A DNA stretch of 53,991 nucleotides from assembly GCA_030447415.1 (NCBI GenBank), contig JAUJOZ010000013.1, forward strand, positions 81,035 to 135,025. The letters are read 5' to 3'. Origin of the DNA: Thermomicrobiales bacterium. Lineage in GTDB: Bacteria; Chloroflexota; Chloroflexia; Thermomicrobiales; UBA6265. The position numbers and the translations under genes are program-made. Below, piece after piece: positions 1-10,136 of the stretch (its first letter is position 1; every line of letters begins with the position of its first letter). The notes beneath the pieces are model-generated. The model was not told the DNA's origin. It was given only the letters and a program-made list of their open reading frames with translations, and ran no database searches.

Positions 1-1
1 C

Positions 2-238
2 ACCCTCCCCCTGCTCGCCATGCACGGGACCGACGACACGCTGACCAACCCCGCCGGTCCGCGGCTCCTCGTCGAACGCGCCTGCAGCGCCGACAAAACC
101 TTGAAGCTATGGCCCGGCCATCGCCACGAGATTTTCAACGAGCCGGGTCGCGCCGCCGTCATCGCCTGCGTCACCGACTGGCTCGACGCCCGAGTACCTC
201 GGACCCGCGCCGCGACCGGAAACGCCGGCGCGGCGTAA
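2..238 (+). CDS. alpha/beta hydrolase, C-terminal fragment (lysophospholipase/monoacylglycerol lipase-like)
   Basis: The gene enters from the left edge, so only the last 78 codons or so are visible. The fragment has the acid-bearing motif HGTDD followed about 35 residues later by GHRHEIFNEP, which supplies the catalytic His. These are the last two members of the Ser-Asp-His triad in the serine-aminopeptidase/monoacylglycerol-lipase branch of the fold; the nucleophile Ser lies outside the window. It probably hydrolyses lipid esters. It ends in a short Ala/Arg-rich tail. The substrate cannot be judged from this piece. It is followed by about 245 bases without a recognised gene. Confidence 0.75.
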   Translation, partial: TLPLLAMHGTDDTLTNPAGPRLLVERACSADKTLKLWPGHRHEIFNEPGRAAVIACVTDWLDARVPRTRAATGNAGAA

Positions 239-484
239 GGCACAGTCCGGCGGCCACCTGAAGCATCGGCGCGTCGACGCCATGCCCCCTATCACATCGC
301 CGCGTCTTCCCTTAAGATGGCCTTCGGGAACGGCGGTTTTCGGTCGCGCCCCGCATACAGACGGGTGATGGCACCCGCCGTGCGTCCCGGGGCCACCAGG
401 GACACGTGCCATCGGGTTCGACGCCGCCCGGACAGACGGGTCCGGCGCGGCGGTGAGGACTCCGACACTTGGGGGGAAATGGGC

Positions 485-652
485 ATGTCGACGACGGGCA
501 CGGCAACAGAAGCGTACTGCGTCAAGTGCCGCGAGAAGCGGGAGATCCAGAACCCCAAAGAGGTCACGATGAAGAACGGGCGCAACGCCGTCGAAGGCAC
601 CTGCGGCGTCTGCGGCACCAAGCTCTTCCGGATGGTCGGTAACAAGAAGTAG
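485..652 (+). CDS. small zinc-ribbon protein (DUF5679 type)
   Basis: This 55-residue protein carries two CxxC knuckles, CVKC near residue 12 and CGVC near residue 40, separated by KREIQNPKEVTMKNG. That is the pattern of the DUF5679 zinc-ribbon family, common in Chloroflexota and Actinobacteria. The ATG at 485 is preferred because a GGGGGG stretch ends 8 bases before it; the ATG at 479 would lie only 2 bases from that stretch. It is a stand-alone gene with no operon partner. The function is unknown; zinc binding is inferred from the four cysteines. Confidence 0.8.
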   Translation: MSTTGTATEAYCVKCREKREIQNPKEVTMKNGRNAVEGTCGVCGTKLFRMVGNKK

Positions 653-933
653 ATCGGCCGCCGGCGCGGCCTGTCCGCGTCGGCGCCTCGATCCGGACTT
701 GTGCGGACGTAACGCGGTCGGGGGTGGTTCTCCCTCCGCTAGGTGATCGTTTGCTTCGCGCCGGAAAGCGGATCGCAGCCTGAGCGAGACCCAGGTGTCC
801 CGCCTCCGCCGCTTGACGCACCGGATCCCGGCGCGGCCGCAGCAACGAAGACGCTACCCGCCCTGTTGACGCCATCGGTGCGGCCTTGGGCGCCTGCGCC
901 GTGCGGGCGCCAACGGGATGTGATGCTCCCCGC

Positions 934-1905
934 TTACCGCATCGTCTCCCCGAGGAGCGTGGCCAGCAGCGCCACGGCGGTTTCGGCGCTCTGCCCGCCG
1001 GGATCGAGCGTCGGGTTCAACTCGACCCAGTCGAGCGACCGCACCGGACCGTCCCAGGCGCGCAGCCGACGCAGGACCTGCGACGCTTCGCGGTAGGTCA
1101 GGCCGCCCGGGACGCGGGTGCCGGTGCCAAGCAGCACCTGCGGGTCGAGCACGTCCAGGTCGAACGAGACATGGACCGCATCCACCCCCCGCGCCCCCAG
1201 GTAGGCCAGCGCGGCGACGAGCCCGGCGAGCAGCCCGGCGTCGGTCCACTCCTCCATCGTCATCGTCCAGATGTCCAGGTCGCGAAGGAGCGCCCGCTCG
1301 CCCGGATCGATGTCGCGGGCTCCAAGGAGGCACACGTCCTCCGGCCGCAGCTTCGGCCCCGGCCGGCCCAATTGCGTCAACGCCGGGTCGCCAAGGCCCA
1401 GGGACGCGGCGAGCGGCATACCGTGGAGGTGCCCGCTGGGGCTGGTCGCCGGCGTGTTAAGGTCCGGGTGCGTGTCGAGCCAGAGGACGCCCAGACGCCC
1501 CGGCGTCGCCAGCGCCGCGCCGGCGATGCTCCCCGCGGAGAGCGCGTGGTCCCCGCCCAGGACCAGCGCCAGCGTGCCCGCCTCGATCGCGGCTGCCACC
1601 TCCGTCGCCAGCCACTCGCAAGCCTCCGCAACCTGTGGCAGGAACTCCAGCGACCGCCGGTCGAGCCGCTCGGCCGCGTCGGGGGGCGTGGCGACGGGCA
1701 CGCTGGCTGCCGCATCCAGCCGGTCCAGTAGGTGAGAGCGCCCGCCCCGCAGCCACCGCCGCCGTAGCCCCTCGTCGAGCGCCCCCGGCCCGAGCTCGAC
1801 CCCGGGTCGCTCCGCACCGAGCCAGAGCGGCACGCCGATCGGCCGCACCCGGCCCAGCGTCAAACGGTTGCCGGTCGCGGTCTCGTTCACCCCGTCGATC
1901 AGCAC
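934..1905 (-). CDS. rocF: arginase-family ureohydrolase
   Basis: This 323-residue protein is of normal arginase length. All six Mn ligands are visible: His120 (GGDH), Asp144/His146/Asp148 (DTHPDLN) and Asp249/Asp251 (SFDLDVLDP). The arginase-type segments SGHLHGMPLA and GTGTRVPGGLTYRE favour arginase (arginine to ornithine plus urea) over agmatinase, though formimidoylglutamase or guanidinobutyrase cannot be excluded by eye. The start is GTG at 1905 with a GGAGGA ribosome-binding site about 10 bases upstream. It lies downstream of and co-directional with argS, so two arginine-using genes are neighbours; the gap is about 175 bases. The frame is intact. Confidence 0.85.
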   Translation of the reverse strand: MLIDGVNETATGNRLTLGRVRPIGVPLWLGAERPGVELGPGALDEGLRRRWLRGGRSHLLDRLDAAASVPVATPPDAAERLDRRSLEFLPQVAEACEWLATEVAAAIEAGTLALVLGGDHALSAGSIAGAALATPGRLGVLWLDTHPDLNTPATSPSGHLHGMPLAASLGLGDPALTQLGRPGPKLRPEDVCLLGARDIDPGERALLRDLDIWTMTMEEWTDAGLLAGLVAALAYLGARGVDAVHVSFDLDVLDPQVLLGTGTRVPGGLTYREASQVLRRLRAWDGPVRSLDWVELNPTLDPGGQSAETAVALLATLLGETMR

Positions 1906-1940
1906 GCGCGTGGTGTCCTCCGGGCATCATCGCCCGCTAC

Positions 1941-1962
1941 GGGTCGACCACGTCGTCGACCC
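1941..1962 (-). terminator. short hairpin between argS and the arginase gene
   Basis: GGGTCGAC and GTCGACCC form a perfect 8-bp stem around a 6-base loop, between the end of argS and the start of the arginase gene. There is no T-tract, so termination is only a possibility. Confidence 0.25.
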
Positions 1963-2081
1963 CAATGACGTCGTCGTGGCTCGTTGATCTTCGGGAGAAT
2001 GTGGGCGTTTGGCCGTATCCAGCGTGGTTCGGGTGGCCCGGTAAACAGCGTCCAGGCAACCTGCTGACGACCCACTGCCCA

Positions 2082-4333
2082 CTACATCTCCTCGGGCGCC
2101 GCGATGCCGAGCAACCCCAGGCCGTTGGCCAGGGCACGCCGGGCGGCGGCCACCAGTGCCAGCCGTGCAGTCCGGGTCGGCTCCGGGGACTGGAGCACCG
2201 GGCAGGCGTGGTAGAAGTCGTTGAAGCGCTTGGCCAGCTCGTAGACGTAGTTCGTGATCAGCAGCGGCCGCTCTTCGGCTGCCGCCCGCTGGACCTCGTC
2301 CGGGAGTGCCGCGACGAGCTGTAGCAGCCCCAGCTCCTCCGGCATCAGCGCGCCGAAGTCGAGACCTCCCCGATCCAGCGTGCCGGCCAGCGTCTCGTCG
2401 GTTTCCCCGGCATGCTCCAGGATGCGGCAGGCGCGGGCGTGGGCGTACTGGATGTAGGGCGCGGCGTGGCCGTCGAAGGAGAGCGCCTCCTCCAGGTCAA
2501 ACACGACCACCTTGTTGATGTCGCGCGCCAGCATCGCGTACTTGAGCGAGCCGAGACCGACCTCCCGTGCCACCCGCTCCCGGGCCCCGGCCTCCAGCTC
2601 CGGGTTCTTCTCCTCGATCACCGCCCGCGCTCGGGCCAGGACCGCGTCCCGGACGTCGTCGTAGACCGGCACGTTGCCCTTGCGGGACGAGATCACCCCT
2701 TCGGGCAAGCGCACCATTTCGTAGCCGAGGTGGTGGGCCTGCGCCGCCTGCTCGAACCCCCACAGCTCCAGGATCTTGGCGATCTGCTGGAAGTAGAGCG
2801 ACTGCCGCACGTCGACCACCCAGACCGCGCGCGGTCAACCCCGTACTGCTCGAACTTGCGCTTGGTCAGCGCCAGGTCCTTCGTCGCGTAGAGGGTCGTG
2901 CCGTCGGAGCGGAGGATCGGCAGGGTGCGGTAGGTCGGCGTCTCAAGCCCCAGCTTCTCGTCAATCTTTTTAACAACCGGCAGCCCCTCGCTCACCTCGG
3001 CGATGCTCGCCTCCAGCAGCTCTTGGACGATCGCCCGTCCTTCGTCTCTCCACCTCGCTCTCGAAGAACCAGACGTCGAACCGGGCGCCGAGTTCGTCGA
3101 AGATGCGCCGGAAGTCGGCCAGACTCCACTCGCGCGTCTCTTCCCAGAGCTGGACGAAGGCCGGCTCGCGCTGCTCCCAACGCTGGAAGGTGTCCCGCAC
3201 CTCGGCCCGCCAGGCCGGCACCTGTGGCCACCAGTCGTCCATGTGGATCGCCAGCGCTTCCCAGCGCGCCAGCCGCTCCTCCGGCGTCGTCGTCGGCGCC
3301 GGCACCCCGTCGACCGGGACGTACGGCTTCTGGTTCGCGACTTGGTCGCGCAGTTGGTCACCGACGATCGGCCAGAACTTGGGGATCACGTCGTCCTGGC
3401 GCAGCAGCTCTTCCTTGATCTCCTGGACATGGGTGAATCGGCCAAGGAGGTAGGCAATGTCCTCCCCTCGGTGTTCTTGCGCCACAGGTACTTCAGGAGG
3501 AGGTCGATGGCCGCCACGAAGTCGGCGTCCTCCTGGCCAGCAGGTAGAGAAGGTCAAGCGCGTCCTTGCGGAAGTTCAGCCGGGCGTCCGACCGCGTAGA
3601 CCTCGCCCAGCCAGCGGCCACGCGCCGCTGACCCGGTCGCTCCTCGCCCCGGTGGAACCGCTCGTAGCACCAGAGGCGCGATGACGTGCAGCCCGATGTC
3701 GCCAATGTAGTTGGCGTCCTGCACGTCGTACCCGGCGGCCCGCATGATGCGGCTGACCGCGACGCCGACGCAGCTGTTGCGCAGGTGGCCGACGTGGAAC
3801 GCCTTGTGGGTGTTCGGCTGCGAGTGCTCCACCATCACCCGCTCGGGGCGCGCCTCGCCGGCACCGTAGGCGGCACCCTGGCCGAGCACCTCGCCGATAA
3901 GACGGGCGGCGACGGTGTTGGCGTCGAAGTACACGTTGACGTAGCCGTTGACCGCCTCGACCCGGGCGAAGCCGTTCGCGCTTGTGGTCGTCATCCTGCC
4001 GGCGATCTGCTCGGCCAGTTCCTGCGCCCGGCCGCGGACGGCATCGGCGGCTCGTCGCTTGGCCTCCTTCTTGGAGAGCCCCTCCAGCTCCCCGGCCGCC
4101 TCCATCTCCCGCGTCACCACCTCGTTGGCGAGGGCGTAGCAGACCGAGGAGGCGGCGCCCCAGGTGCCGGCGAACGGGATGGCGCGCAAATCGAGCGGGC
4201 GCGGCGCGAAGCCGAGATCCGCTAGCACGGCCGCGATCGCCTCGGCCGCGTGCCGCTCCTCCCGCTCGATGATGCCCCCGCCGTCGGGGCTCGCGTCCGC
4301 GCCGGTGCCGGGGCTGCCGTTCGGTTTGCTCAT
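2082..4333 (-). CDS. argS: arginyl-tRNA synthetase, split by at least six frameshifts
   Basis: Charges tRNA-Arg with arginine in the cytoplasm. Pieces in different frames make one class I ArgRS: an N-terminal additional domain, HKAFHVGHLRNS (the HIGH motif), GDIGLHVI, LNFRKDA, EDIAYLLGRF, RTLPILRSDGTTLYATKDLAL, EGVISSRKGNV (the KMSKS equivalent) and the anticodon-binding DALR domain ending in ITNYVYELAKRFNDFYHACPVL. Frame changes fall near 3665, 3625, 3600, 3545, 3465, 3050 and 2835. All look like one- or two-base indels and no conserved block is lost. The start ATG at 4333 has AAGGA upstream. Because argS is essential and the breaks are all tiny, sequencing or assembly error is more likely than a true pseudogene. 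Confidence 0.88.
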
Positions 4334-4434
4334 GGTGCGGTGATCCTTGTCCTTCGCGCTTCGACCGAAGGGGCGCAACGCGGCGCCGTGCCGGCGCCGC
4401 TCGGAGGCTCAAAAGGCCCGGGCTCACATAGAGA

Positions 4435-4453
4435 AGCCCCCCTGAAGGGGGCT
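4435..4453 (-). terminator. GC-rich hairpin upstream of argS
   Basis: AGCCCCC and GGGGGCT form a 7-bp stem with a 5-base loop, between the small membrane-protein gene and argS on the minus strand. Read on that strand it is followed by TTCTCT, so weak termination of the upstream gene or attenuation of argS are both possible. No convincing T-box core was found nearby. Confidence 0.4.
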
Positions 4454-4604
4454 CACCACGCGGGGCGTCCGACCCCAGACTCCCGCCGGTCGACGCCAGC
4501 TTGTCTAACCGAGCGCCGGGCCTCTAGCTCCCCACTACCGGCGGGACATGCCGGGACCGAGCCGCGACGTCGCCCATCCGCCTACCGCCGCGACAACCCG
4601 CGCC

Positions 4605-4856
4605 TCACTCCGGCAGGTCCAGCGGCTCTTCGCCGTCGACCTCCGCCGCCGGCTGCACGAGCCAGGCGAGGCCCGCAAGCAGCAGCACCAGGCCGCTGAT
4701 CGCCGCGATCAACTGCTTCCAGCCGAAGCCCTCGCCGCCGCCGCTCAAGTTCAACTGGTCGGCGAAGACCGAGCCGACCATCAACAGCGCACCGCCGACG
4801 ACCAGGGCGAGCGCCGCGGCACGGGCGGCCGGGGCGCCGGGGGAGCGTAGCCGCAC
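4605..4856 (-). CDS. small two-helix membrane protein of unknown function
   Basis: This 83-residue protein has two hydrophobic segments, about residues 11-31 (AALALVVGGALLMVGSVF) and 49-67 (LIAAISGLVLLLAGLAWLV). A Gly-rich loop joins them and the tail is acidic. I chose the GTG at 4856 because GGAG lies 6 bases upstream; the longer reading frame upstream is Arg/Pro-rich and non-native looking. No family is recognised. It is probably a membrane protein with both ends on one side. A TATACT box on the minus strand at 4996-5001 could be its promoter, with no clear -35. Confidence 0.55.
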   Translation of the reverse strand: MRLRSPGAPAARAAALALVVGGALLMVGSVFADQLNLSGGGEGFGWKQLIAAISGLVLLLAGLAWLVQPAAEVDGEEPLDLPE

Positions 4857-5342
4857 GGGGGACTCCGCGTGCCCCGGACCGGGCCGGGGCGGCCGATCAG
4901 ATCGGACCGGGCGGTGACGGTCACCTGCGGCGTCGGTGGGAACCGAACCGGCGGAGCCGGCCGCCGCAGGTTCTTGTCGCTCGCGCGTGCCCGCGAGTAT
5001 AGCACGGGAGCCTCCGCCCCCCGGTGCCGGGCGGTCAGGGAAGCCGCGTCTCGACCGGCGCCGCGACCCGTGGACCCGATCCTGCGCGTACATCACCCTC
5101 GCCCGTGCGGGGATACCGTCCGGGGCCACCGATCGTCAGGTGCGCCGTCCCGTCCCTCACGGCGCGAGCCGCCTCAGCCGAATGCCACGGTCGCTGGCAC
5201 CGCCGGTCGTGCTGTGATGCCGCAGGGAGTCGTGGCCGCGTCTTGACCAGGCCACCCGGCTCCGGTAACGTTCCGCCACATCGGCGCTTTCGGGGCGCGC
5301 GGGGGCGCTCCGACGACCACCGACCATGGGCGGGGAGGCGGG
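4857..5342. other. intergenic region between divergent genes
   Basis: No gene is recognisable in these 486 bases. It separates the minus-strand membrane-protein gene from the plus-strand oxidase operon. It holds the candidate ctaC promoter (5243-5271) and a minus-strand TATACT box at 4996-5001. Confidence 0.6.
5243..5271 (+). promoter_or_regulatory. candidate promoter of the cytochrome oxidase operon
   Basis: TTGACC (5243-5248), a 17-base spacer and TAACGT (5266-5271) resemble a housekeeping promoter. Transcription would start near 5278, leaving a leader of about 65 bases before ctaC. The -35 is 5/6 to consensus and the -10 weaker. Confidence 0.5.
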
Positions 5343-6536
5343 ATGGAGCGGCGGACTCACGACCAGGCGCAGGCTCGGGTGCGCAACCGGCGCGCATCCA
5401 CCGCTCGAACAGTCACGATGCTGGCTCTCGCCGTCGGCGCGGCGCTGCTCCTGTCCGCATGCGGCGAGCAGAAGCCCTACAGCCACATCAGCCCGGTCAC
5501 AGAGAACGCCCGCGACATCCAATTCCTCTACAAGATCATTTTCTGGATGGCACTGATCGTCTTCATCGGCGTCCAGGCGCTGATTACCTACACCGCGCTT
5601 CGCTTCCGCCGCCGCAACGAGGACCGGCCGGAGCAGATTCACGGCAACAAGCGCCTGGAGATCGCCTGGACGATCATTCCCGCGCTCGTCCTCCTCGTCA
5701 TCTTCATCCCCACCGCCCAGACCCTCTACGACTTCGACGCCGCCGCCGAAGAAGGCGAGATGGAGATTGACGTCTACGGTAAGCAGTGGTGGTGGGAGAT
5801 CCACTATCCCGGGATCCAGGTGGCCGGGGCGCAGGGGCAGCAACCGCTCGTCACCGCCAACGAGGTTCGCATCCCGCAGGGAACGGAGGTCGTCTTCAAC
5901 CTCCGCTCCAACAACGTGATCCACTCCTTCTGGGTGCCGCAGCTCACCGGCAAGATGGACGTCATTCCCGGGCACAACAACCGGCTCGCCGTGGCGGGAG
6001 ACGCCCCGGTCGGCGAGTACTGGGGCGAGTGCGCCGAGTTCTGCGGCGCTGCCCATGCCTGGATGCGCTTCAAGGTCATCGTCGAGCCGCGTGAGAACTT
6101 CGACGCCTGGGTTGCCGCCTGGCAGCAACCACCGCCGGTCGACGCCGATCCGAGCACCGGCGACGTCGTGGACGTGCCGCCGTCGTTCCTCAACTGCATC
6201 GCCTGCCACAACGTCTCCGGGACGATGGCGCAGGTGGCCGGCCAAGGGCTGACGGCCGATCCCAAGAGCCAGTCGGCCGGACCCAACCTGACCCTCCTCG
6301 GCTGCCGTGACATGATCGCCGCCGGGCTCCTGCCGAACACGGCCGAGGGCCTGAAGACCTGGCTCATGCACACGAACGAGGTCAAAGAGGGCGTCTACAT
6401 GCCCAACTACACTGAGGAGCCGTATAACCTGACCGAGGAGCAGGTCGACGAGATCGTTGCCTACCTGTTGCAGCTGAAACCCGCCGGAGGCCGCCCGCCG
6501 GAGCAGCCGGTCGGCGGCGTGGCGGCCGGCGACTAG
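5343..6536 (+). CDS. ctaC: cytochrome c oxidase subunit II with fused cytochrome c domain
   Basis: This 397-residue caa3-type subunit II accepts electrons from the respiratory chain and passes them via CuA to subunit I at the outer face of the membrane. A signal peptide ends in the lipobox LLSAC (Cys40). Two membrane helices lie at about 61-88 and 108-124. The CuA site is complete: His194, Cys230, Glu232, Cys234, His238 and Met241 (CAEFCGAAHAWM). After a Pro-rich linker comes a cytochrome c domain with CIACH (285-289), a heme c site, and a likely axial Met353. The frame is intact. It starts the oxidase operon and ctaD follows after about 100 bases. Confidence 0.95.
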   Translation: MERRTHDQAQARVRNRRASTARTVTMLALAVGAALLLSACGEQKPYSHISPVTENARDIQFLYKIIFWMALIVFIGVQALITYTALRFRRRNEDRPEQIHGNKRLEIAWTIIPALVLLVIFIPTAQTLYDFDAAAEEGEMEIDVYGKQWWWEIHYPGIQVAGAQGQQPLVTANEVRIPQGTEVVFNLRSNNVIHSFWVPQLTGKMDVIPGHNNRLAVAGDAPVGEYWGECAEFCGAAHAWMRFKVIVEPRENFDAWVAAWQQPPPVDADPSTGDVVDVPPSFLNCIACHNVSGTMAQVAGQGLTADPKSQSAGPNLTLLGCRDMIAAGLLPNTAEGLKTWLMHTNEVKEGVYMPNYTEEPYNLTEEQVDEIVAYLLQLKPAGGRPPEQPVGGVAAGD

Positions 6537-6638
6537 GTGCGTCCGTCCACGTATGGGGTAGCGCTCGCCGCGCCGCGTAAGCGGTCGACGTTGGAACCAG
6601 GGACACGAGACCGAGGGGCGAGGGAGTAGGAGCAGACG

Positions 6639-8615
6639 ATGGCATCGATTGCGCAGCCCCACGTGGGAACCCAGACGATTGTCCGGCCGGCGGTCCGCAA
6701 GCCGACCGGCTCTGGAGCTGGCTGACCACCGTCGACCACAAGCGGATCGGGATCCTCTACGGAGTCTCGGCCTTCACCTTCTTCCTCATCGGTGGCCTTG
6801 AGGCGCTCACCATCCGCCTCCAGCTCATCCGCCCCAACAATCACCTCGTCAGCGACCAGCGCTACAACGAGCTCTTGCCACGATGCACGGCACGACCATG
6901 ATCTTCCTCGCGATCATGCCGCTCGGGGCCGCCTTCTTCAACTACATCGTTCCCCTCCAGCTCGGCGCCCGTGATGTCGCCTTCCCCGCCTCAACGCCTT
7001 CAGCTATTGACCTTCCTCGCCGGCGGCCTTCTCCTCAACCTGAGCTGGATCGCCAACGTCGCCCTCGACCAGGGGTGGTACGGCTACGCATCACTGACCG
7101 ATCGGGTGTTCAGCGGCGGCAAGAATGTCGACTACTGGACGCTCAGCCTCCAGGTCCTCGGGGTCGCGTCAATGGCCGCGGCCTTCAACTTCATCGTCAC
7201 CATCTTCAACATGCGCGCCCGGCGTCACCATGATGCGGATGCCGATCTTCTGCTGGTCGACGCTGATTACCTCGATCCTGATCGTCCTTGCCTTCCCGGC
7301 CATCACCGTCGCCCTCATCCTCCTCTCCTTCGACCGCTTCGCCGGCACCCATTTCTACTCGGCCTACGACATCGTCGACGGCGCGCTGGTCACCACCGGC
7401 GGCGACCCGCTGCTCTGGCAGCACCTCTTCTGGGTCTTCGGCCACCCTGAGGTCTACATCCTGATCCTACCGGCGTTCGGCATCGTCTCGGAAATCATTC
7501 CCGTCTTCTCGCGCAAGCCGCTCTTCGGCTACGCCGTGATGGTCTACGCCATCGCCGCCATCGCCTTCCTTGGCTTCGGCGTTTGGGTCCACCACATGTT
7601 CACCACCGGGCTTGGCCCGACCGCCAACGCGATCTTTGCCGGTAGCACGATGCTGATCGCCATCCCGACGGGGGTGAAAATCTTCAACTGGGTCGGCACC
7701 ATGTGGGGCGGCTCCTCCAATTCACCACCCCCATGCTCTTCGCCGTCGGCCTCGTCTCGCAGTTCACCATCGGCGGCATCTCCGGGGTGATGCACTCCTC
7801 GGTGCCGATCGACACCCACCACAACGACAGCTACTTCGTCGTCGCCCACTTCCATTACGTCCTCTTCGGCGGCAGCATCTTCGCCCTCTTCGGCGGCATC
7901 TACTACTGGTGGCCGAAGATGACCGGGCGCTCGACGAGGGACTCGGGAAGCTCCATTTCTGGCTTCAGTTCGTCGGTTTCAACCAACCTTCTTCCCGATG
8001 CACTTCCTCGGTCTGGAGGGTATGTTCCCGCCGCTACGCTTCCTACGGCGAGGAGAGCGGCTGGTGGTTCTGGAATGTGGTGGTCTCGGTCGGGGCGCTG
8101 CTGATCGGTGCCTCGATCCTGATCTTCCTCCACAACGTCGCCCGCACCTTTGCCAGGGGCGAGCCGGCCGGCGACAACCTGTGGGACGCGGCGACGCTGG
8201 AGTGGGCAATCCCCTCGCCGCCACCGGTCTACAACTTCCGCGAGATTCCTCTCGTCCGCCACCGCGACCCGCTCTGGATCGAGAAGTACGGGGACGAGGC
8301 GCACGGACAGGAGCAGCAGCTCGACGTCACCATCGCCGGCGTGAAGATTGCCGAGGGGGAGACGCCGGACGAAGCGCCGGTCGAGCAGGCCGCACGGCGG
8401 CTTCAGGCCGAGGACGAGCACACAGCATTCACCTGCCGAACCCGTCGTACTACCCACTGCTCGCCTCGATCGGTCTCTTCCTCGGCGCCCTTGGGCTCCT
8501 GGTCAACAACCCGGAGATTCCCATCGGCGCGCTCAACCTGCCGCTCATCAGTGCGGCTGGGCTGGTCGCCCTGGTCACCGGCATCTACGGCTGGTCGTTC
8601 GAACCCGCGGGGTAA
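6639..8615 (+). CDS. ctaD: cytochrome c oxidase subunit I, heavily frameshifted
   Basis: Heme-copper oxidase core subunit, about 659 codons. Ordered landmarks in shifting frames: [20 protein letters not shown] (heme a His), WVFGHPEVY (CuB His and cross-linked Tyr), WVHHMFTTG (CuB His pair), [31 protein letters not shown] (heme His pair) and the C-terminal extension [16 protein letters not shown] ending in YGWSFEPAG. At least eight one-base indels are needed, for example near 6705, 6880, 6995, 7010, 7218, 7722, 7930, 7990 and 8020; several sit in C or G runs. The ATG at 6639 has AGGAG 6 bases upstream. All catalytic residues can be read, so error in the sequence is more likely than inactivation. 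Confidence 0.9.
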
Positions 8616-8759
8616 CGCCGTCGAGTGAGAGGTCAGGAGGCAGGAGGAGCCCGGTTGGCCTAAGCAGGGTGGATGCGGTCGAGGGTGACGGCTCCTGCCC
8701 GCGCTCACGTCCGACTCCTGACGTTTCGACCCGCGTAGCGACTGAAGGGAGCGACAACA

Positions 8760-9074
8760 TTGGTGACGGCGATCGAGGTTCGGCCGGCGCACGGGGCTGG
8801 GCACGGCGACGAGGTGGGGCACGGCCACGCCGATCACCCGCCGACCAGCACGGGGCTGGACCACCGCAAGCTCCTGATGTGGGCGTTCCTCGCCTCTGAC
8901 TGCATGTTCTTCGCGTCCCTGATCGCCACCTACATGATCAACCGGGGGCGTACGGAAGACCTGGGAGTCGGGCCCTTCCCGCACGAGATCCTCGACATTC
9001 GCCGTTCCCTTCGGCGGCGCCCGCGGTCGCCGCCCACGTCCCGAACGCACGATGTCCGACGACCGAGCGAACCC
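8760..9074 (+). pseudogene. ctaE: cytochrome c oxidase subunit III, N-terminal remnant
   Basis: The first 80 codons or so are a convincing subunit III N-terminus: a His/Gly-rich lead, LLMWAFLASDCMFFASLIATYMIN (first helix, around residues 39-61; the Glu common in the family is Asp here) and GPFPHEILDI. The sequence then turns into Arg/Pro-rich reading that matches no subunit III, and the remaining six helices are missing. The same frame runs without a stop into ctaG, giving an apparent fusion. Subunit III is usually 190-260 residues, so several hundred bases appear lost. The start is TTG at 8760 or GTG at 8763, with GGGAG upstream. Confidence 0.75.
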
Positions 9075-9980
9075 ATGACCTTCCCCTCCTTCCCGCCAGC
9101 GCTGGCCGTCCCCGTGCTCCACGGTGGGGTGCCCGACCCGACCGGCTGGCTCCATAGCGACTGGTCGGTCGAACCGACGGTGGTGCTCGGCGTCGTCGCA
9201 CTGGTCGCCGCCTACCTGGCCTGGACTGGGCCGCTGAACCGGCGCCGGCCGGGGAGCGCCGAGCGGCCAGTGGCTGGAGGCCAGGTCGCCTCCTTCCTCG
9301 CCGGGTCGGCCGTCCTGCTCGTCGCCCTCGGCCCGCCGCTCGACGACTGGGCGGACCACTACCTGCTCAGCGCTCACATGCTCCAGCACCTCCTGTTGAC
9401 GCTGGTGGTCGCCCCACTCTGGCTGCTGGGAACCCCGGCCTGGGTCCTCCAGCCGCTGCTGCGGTGGCGCGCCGTCGCCGCGGTCGGGTACGTCCTGACG
9501 CGGCCCGTCGTAGCCTTTGCTCTGCCGGGGTTCGTCTTCACCCTCTGGCACGTCCCAATCCTGTACGAGGCCGCGCTGCGGGCCGAGCCAATCCACATCC
9601 TGGAGCACCAGCTCTTCCTGGCGACCGCTCTGCTCGGCTGGTGGCCGCTGCTCGGCACGCTGCCGGCTTGGCCGCGCCTCTCGCTACCGCTGCAATGCCT
9701 CTATCTCTTTGCCCAGACGATCCCCGGCGGCGTCGTCGGCGCCATCATCACCCTCGCCCAACCAGGTCTCTACGCGCCCTACGACACCGCTCCGCGCCTC
9801 TTCGGCCTGGGCGTGGCCACCGACCAGGAGATCGCTGGACTCCTGATGTGGGTCGCCACCTCCACCGTCTACCTGGCGCTCGTCACCGTCATCTTCTTCC
9901 GCTGGGCGGCGCGGGAGGAGGCAAACGATCGGGAGCCGGCGGCCGCCCGCGGTCGGCCGTCCGCACTCGGCGGCTCGTGA
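9075..9980 (+). CDS. ctaG: cytochrome c oxidase assembly factor CtaG (caa3 type)
   Basis: This 301-residue multi-pass membrane protein of the caa3_CtaG family assists assembly of the CuB/heme centre of caa3 oxidases. Landmarks are WSVEPTVVLGVVALVAAYL, the His-rich helix HMLQHLLLTLVVAPLWLLG, WHVPILYEAALR, HILEHQLFLATALLGWWPL and a last helix near VATSTVYLALVTVIFFRW. I put the start at the ATG at 9075, where family similarity begins. A TGA in another frame overlaps this ATG (ATGA), suggesting coupling to a now-damaged upstream gene. The frame is open back into the ctaE remnant, so some tools will call a 406-residue fusion. Confidence 0.88.
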   Translation: MTFPSFPPALAVPVLHGGVPDPTGWLHSDWSVEPTVVLGVVALVAAYLAWTGPLNRRRPGSAERPVAGGQVASFLAGSAVLLVALGPPLDDWADHYLLSAHMLQHLLLTLVVAPLWLLGTPAWVLQPLLRWRAVAAVGYVLTRPVVAFALPGFVFTLWHVPILYEAALRAEPIHILEHQLFLATALLGWWPLLGTLPAWPRLSLPLQCLYLFAQTIPGGVVGAIITLAQPGLYAPYDTAPRLFGLGVATDQEIAGLLMWVATSTVYLALVTVIFFRWAAREEANDREPAAARGRPSALGGS

Positions 9981-10136
9981 CCACGCCATGGTCCGCACCA
10001 CTGAGGCAGAGCGCGAAGGGGGCTGGACCTCTATACTGGACGCGCTTTCGAACTGGGTCACCTGTCGTCGTTGGGTGGGCGCTGACCCGAGCCACGCACC
10101 AACGGTCCACCGTTGACGGCTGAGAGCGGATTGCCG

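Noticed and set aside
4334..4560. T-box riboswitch upstream of argS
   Set aside because: Only a hairpin and a CCGCG were found; the conserved T-box core AGGGTGGNACCGCG is not present, so only the hairpin is reported.
5157..6662. Long minus-strand open frame opposite ctaC
   Set aside because: Antisense to ctaC, which has every CuA and heme motif; the shadow frame has none.
8403..9608. Long minus-strand open frame across the ctaD end/ctaG region
   Set aside because: It is antisense to clear oxidase genes and has shadow composition (Arg/Gly/Asp/Gln-rich) with no motif.
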